Below are positions 60,858 to 64,000 of a DNA stretch of 64,000 nucleotides, piece by piece. The position numbers and the translations under genes are program-made. The notes below the pieces were generated by a model. It saw only the letters and a list, made by a program, of their open reading frames with translations. It did no database searches and was not told where the DNA came from. Numbering within the stretch: the stretch's first letter is position 1; each line of letters opens with the position of its first letter. This DNA comes from Poteriospumella lacustris (taxonomy: Eukaryota; Sar; Chrysophyceae; Chromulinales; Dinobryaceae): contig SMOI01000075.1 in NCBI GenBank assembly GCA_008000375.1, positions 61,563-125,562 of the forward strand, written 5' to 3'.

Positions 60858-63800
60858 ATGGACGTGGAAGATGGCGTGACGTTTCTCTCGACCACGCTAC
60901 AAGCGCTCGTCGCGTCATGTCTGAGACGAAGCCACGAAGATGTCGAAAAGGAGAAGCGGAAGTTGAAGGACTCCAACGTCGCCGCCGAAATCAAGGACAC
61001 CTTGACGCTGCACGGATCCTTGGAGCTCTTCGCCAATGTGATCAAGTATTTCATGAACGAGCGAGAACAGGAGTCCGATTTGGAGCGCGGCTTCCGCATG
61101 TTGGCCTTCCAGACGCTGAAGGACGCGCTGGGCAGCGAAACGATTCTGTTGTCTGACTTCTGTACGCACCGTCGCCCCCTTGTCGCTGTTGCCGTCCCCG
61201 TCTCGTCTGTACGCATTGATTCACTGATGATTTGTGCCTGTCGTGAGTAGACGTCGCGTTGGCGGCCAATCTCGGCGTAGCCAACCGCCTGCAGGAGGCC
61301 ATCGAGTTCGCTGGTCGCGGCTTGTTGATCCGCATTCGCGTCCTTGGCGTTCTCAGTGCCAAGACCGCGGAAAGCCATTTCCAACTGGGCAACTTGTACA
61401 CGCGCAACGACGCCTTTGACGAGGGCTACCGCGAGCTGCTGGCCGGTAAGCGCCCCGCCCCGCCCCGCCCCGTCTCTCGGCGCCCTGTCCTGCCCCGGCC
61501 TCTGTCTCACCGTCTCCGCTGTGCCCTGTACCCTGCAGCGCGCCACATCTACTGCAAACTGCTGGGCGAGCGCAGCGCCCCCGCGACCGACTGCGACATG
61601 CTCCTCGGCCAGCTCGAGACGAAGCAGTTTCACCACAAAAAGGCCTACGCCTTCTTCGCGCGCGGCTTTCGGCATCGCTACCTGAGTCTTGGCGCCAGCG
61701 ACGAGCTCACCACCGCCACGGCAGCGCTACTCGAAGCGACACGTGCGGAACTCGCCGTCAAGTGCTTTTTACCGGTCGAGCTGCTCGACCGCGCGAGCGA
61801 ATTGGACTGGCACCTCGAAGACCCGCGCGCCTTCGAGCACTTCCTCCACGTGTATCTGACGCAGCTGCCGCCCGACGACGTCCTCGGCGAAGACGACGTC
61901 GCCGCCATCGTCCACAAGTGCTACGCCGTCTACGTCGCCTCGGCCAAGTCGCCGACGACGCCGACGCTGCTGCTGACGCTGCGCGGTGAGCAGACGCCCA
62001 CCTCGTCATCGACGGCGTCGTCTGCGACGCACGCGTGGACGGCCGCCGACCTCGACGAGGTCGTCCAGTCGCTGCTGATTCGCGCGTTTCCTCGCGACCA
62101 CGGCGCTGCGCACAGCCGCGCGGCGCAGTCGCCGTCACCGGTCGCGATGCTGACGACGGGCGGCGGCGGCGGCGGCGGCGGACCGAACGAGCACAGCCCC
62201 GTGCCGCCGCTGCTGAAGCGCACGTGGTCGTCGAAATCGGACCGCTCGCTGCAGCTGCCGCCATCGCTCACCGACGCTGCCGCCACCGCCGCCACGTTGC
62301 CCGCGGAGGAGAACAAACAGTCGCTGGGCGACGACGGCGACGGCGACGGCGCCGCGGTCGTTGTCAACGTCGCTGCCGCCGACGGCGACGGTGGCGCAGC
62401 GCTGACGACGGAGACCGCCGCGACGATGTCGTCGCTGTCGCTGTCGTTGGCGCCGTCGATGACGACGACAGCGACGGTCGCTGGCGGCGACGGGGCCTCG
62501 TCGCCGCTGCCGCTGCCGCCGCCGCCGCCGTCGTCGTCGTCACCGGCGAAGGGCTTCGCGCTGAAGGCGAAGGCGCAGCAGTCGTCGCTGTCCGTCGCGC
62601 CCGCCGCGCCCACCGCGCCCACCGCCGCCACCGCCGCTGGCGCAACGCGGCCGAAGCACTGGAAGCCGATTCCGCTGAACTCGCCGCTGCGCACGGCGAC
62701 GAAGCGCACCGCCGTGATCCGCAACCTGCGCGACGACGCCGTCGCCTTCGTCCGCGACGACACCGGCGACCTGCTGGCGGTCGCGAAGTGCTCGCTGCCC
62801 GCGCTGCACACGACGCTGCGGTCGCGCACCGTCGCGTTCGCGGTGCTCGCGTGGCTCAGCCAGCACAGTCTCCCCGACCGCATCGCCGAGGGCCACCGGG
62901 CGGCCGCGGCGGCGCGTCAACGGCGCGCGCAGCCCGCCGCTGCGTCGGGGACCGGCGGCGGCGTCGGTGGCGGCGTTGGCGGCGACGACAAAAGCGGCGC
63001 GAAGAACGCGCTCAACGCGCTCTTCGGCAAGCGACCGGGGGCCGCGCCGGGGCCGCGCCGGGCGGCGGCGGTGGCAGCGGCGGAGGGGCCGCGGCATCGG
63101 GCGCCGCCGCGGTCAACGACGGTCGCCGCGACGTCGCAAAACGGCCGACGGGTCGCGTGCCGATGCCGCCACCGCTGCCGACGTCGTGGCCGCCGCTGCC
63201 CTTCGAAGGCGGCGGCGGCATCGGCGGCGGCGGTGGTGGTGGATTGGCGGCGATTCTCGGCGGCCGAGGCGGCGCCACCGGCGGGGGCATCGGCAGCGGC
63301 GGTGTCGGTGGCGGTGGCGGCGGCGTCGGCGGTGAGAAGCGGCCGAAAATGAAGCAGCTGCACCTGCAGGGCCTCGCGAGCCTCGACGGCACCTTCTGGA
63401 CGGCCACCAACGAGCCGGTGCTGCGGGCGGACGAGCTCTTCGACGACCTCGAAGACGAGTTCCTCATCGGCGGCGTCAAGCCCAAGAAACCCGCCGCCTT
63501 CCGCGGCGGTGTCGGTGCCGGTGGCGCGGCCGGTGGCTTAGGCGCCGCTGCGGCCGCCGCGGCGGCGGGTGCCAAGTCGCCGATGGGTAAAGCGGCGCCG
63601 GTCGAGTCGGCGCTGGACCCGCAGCGCGCGCAGAACATCAACATCATGCTGGCCAAGTTCGGCAAGCGCAGCCTCGACGCCATCGCCGAGGTAGCCGCCC
63701 CTCTGTGTCTCCCTCTGTGTCTCCTGTGTCTCCTGTGTCTCACCCCTGTGCCGTGTGTCGTGTGTCGTGTGTCGTGTGTCGTGTGTCGTGTGTCGTGTAG

Positions 63801-64000
63801 AGCGTGGTGAACTTCGACGTGGCGGCGGTGGGCGTCGCGACGGTCACGTCGCTGCAGCAGTTCGTCCCGACGCCCGACGAGTTCGCCAAGGTGCGCGCCT
63901 TCGTCGAGAAGAAGTGGAAGGCGGCCGGGGGCGCCGCGGGTGCGGCTGGTGGCGCCGCGGGTGCGGCGGGGGCTGGCGCTGGGGCCGGGGCGGGCGGACG
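60858..64000 (+). CDS. Formin with TPR-like N-terminus, incomplete at the window end
   Basis: Formins nucleate and elongate unbranched actin filaments through the FH2 dimer. Exons: 60858-61161, 61251-61445, 61539-63690, and 63799 onward past the window end. The N-terminal region is helical and TPR-like (VIKYFMNEREQESDLERGFR, ESHFQLGNLYTRNDAFDEGY, KQFHHKKAYAFFARGFRHRY). A disordered Gly/Ala/Ser region follows, then a short Pro stretch (MPPPLPTSWPPLPF) in FH1 position. The FH2 domain begins with MKQLHLQGLASLDGTFW (lasso) and continues with LFDDLEDEFLI and DPQRAQNINIMLAKFG, then FVPTPDEFAKVRAF. The frame shifts by one base near 63.05-63.09 kb in a CCGCGCCGGGG tandem, so exon 3 as written is not open throughout; a sequence indel is the likely cause. 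Confidence 0.8.

Noticed and set aside
1-64000. tRNA, rRNA or snRNA genes
   Set aside because: No cloverleaf with A and B boxes or conserved rRNA/snRNA core was recognised by eye; a tRNAscan-SE and Infernal run would be decisive.

Overview
This is nuclear DNA from a microbial eukaryote. Genes carry short GT-AG introns (about 45-140 nt) and most neighbours are arranged as divergent or convergent pairs. Base composition is strongly mosaic: about 4-15 kb and 50-60 kb look near-balanced, while 16-21 kb, 28-30 kb, 37-49 kb and 61-64 kb are extremely GC-rich, with long Ala/Pro/Gly-coding triplet runs. The cell appears to build cilia (CFAP52) and probably undergoes meiosis (a SHOC1/ZIP2-like protein). 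A SufE-domain protein has a hydrophobic leader ending in an Ala-Phe junction, as in bipartite pre-sequences of algae with complex red plastids. A photosynthetic or formerly photosynthetic member of the SAR or a related group is therefore a reasonable guess. It is inferred from one leader, not proven.

Layout, 0-15.6 kb. The window opens with a tail-to-tail inverted duplication of CFAP52 (left copy cut by the window edge, right copy complete in three exons). Then come a SHOC1/ZIP2-like gene, a tandem duplication of about 3 kb that carries a BspA/DUF285-repeat protein facing a SEC14-like lipid-transfer protein, an unrecognised gene, and a two-exon DGAT2.

Layout, 16-34.4 kb. A ten-exon gene encodes a protein of about 1,717 residues with a C1-like zinc finger, a C2 domain and two membrane blocks. 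A disturbed stretch follows, with a truncated copy of that gene's last exon, a palindromic exon pair and a minisatellite. Next are an FkbM-methyltransferase-like secreted protein, an MFS transporter, an alpha/beta hydrolase, a C-terminally membrane-anchored Ser/Pro-rich protein, the SufE-like protein and the histone N-acetyltransferase NAA40.

Layout, 34.4-64 kb. A PX-GOLD-coiled-coil protein diverges from a giant LRR protein whose reading frame switches about eight times inside GC triplet runs, which points to sequence indels. A 1,370-residue helical protein follows, then two adjacent amphipathic-helix proteins that may coat lipid droplets. A compact housekeeping block comes next: proteasome ATPase Rpt2, TFIIH p34, splicing factor TFIP11, the Fe-S targeting factor CIAO2B and a CRAMP1-like protein. 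The window ends inside a formin with a TPR-like N-terminus.

Themes. Lipid handling recurs (DGAT2, two SEC14-like proteins, C1/C2 and PX/GOLD proteins, a YheT/ABHD-type hydrolase, possible droplet coat proteins). No gene cluster with an obvious joint pathway is present; the block order looks like ordinary eukaryotic gene order with local duplications. I found no convincing tRNA, rRNA, transposase or CRISPR array.
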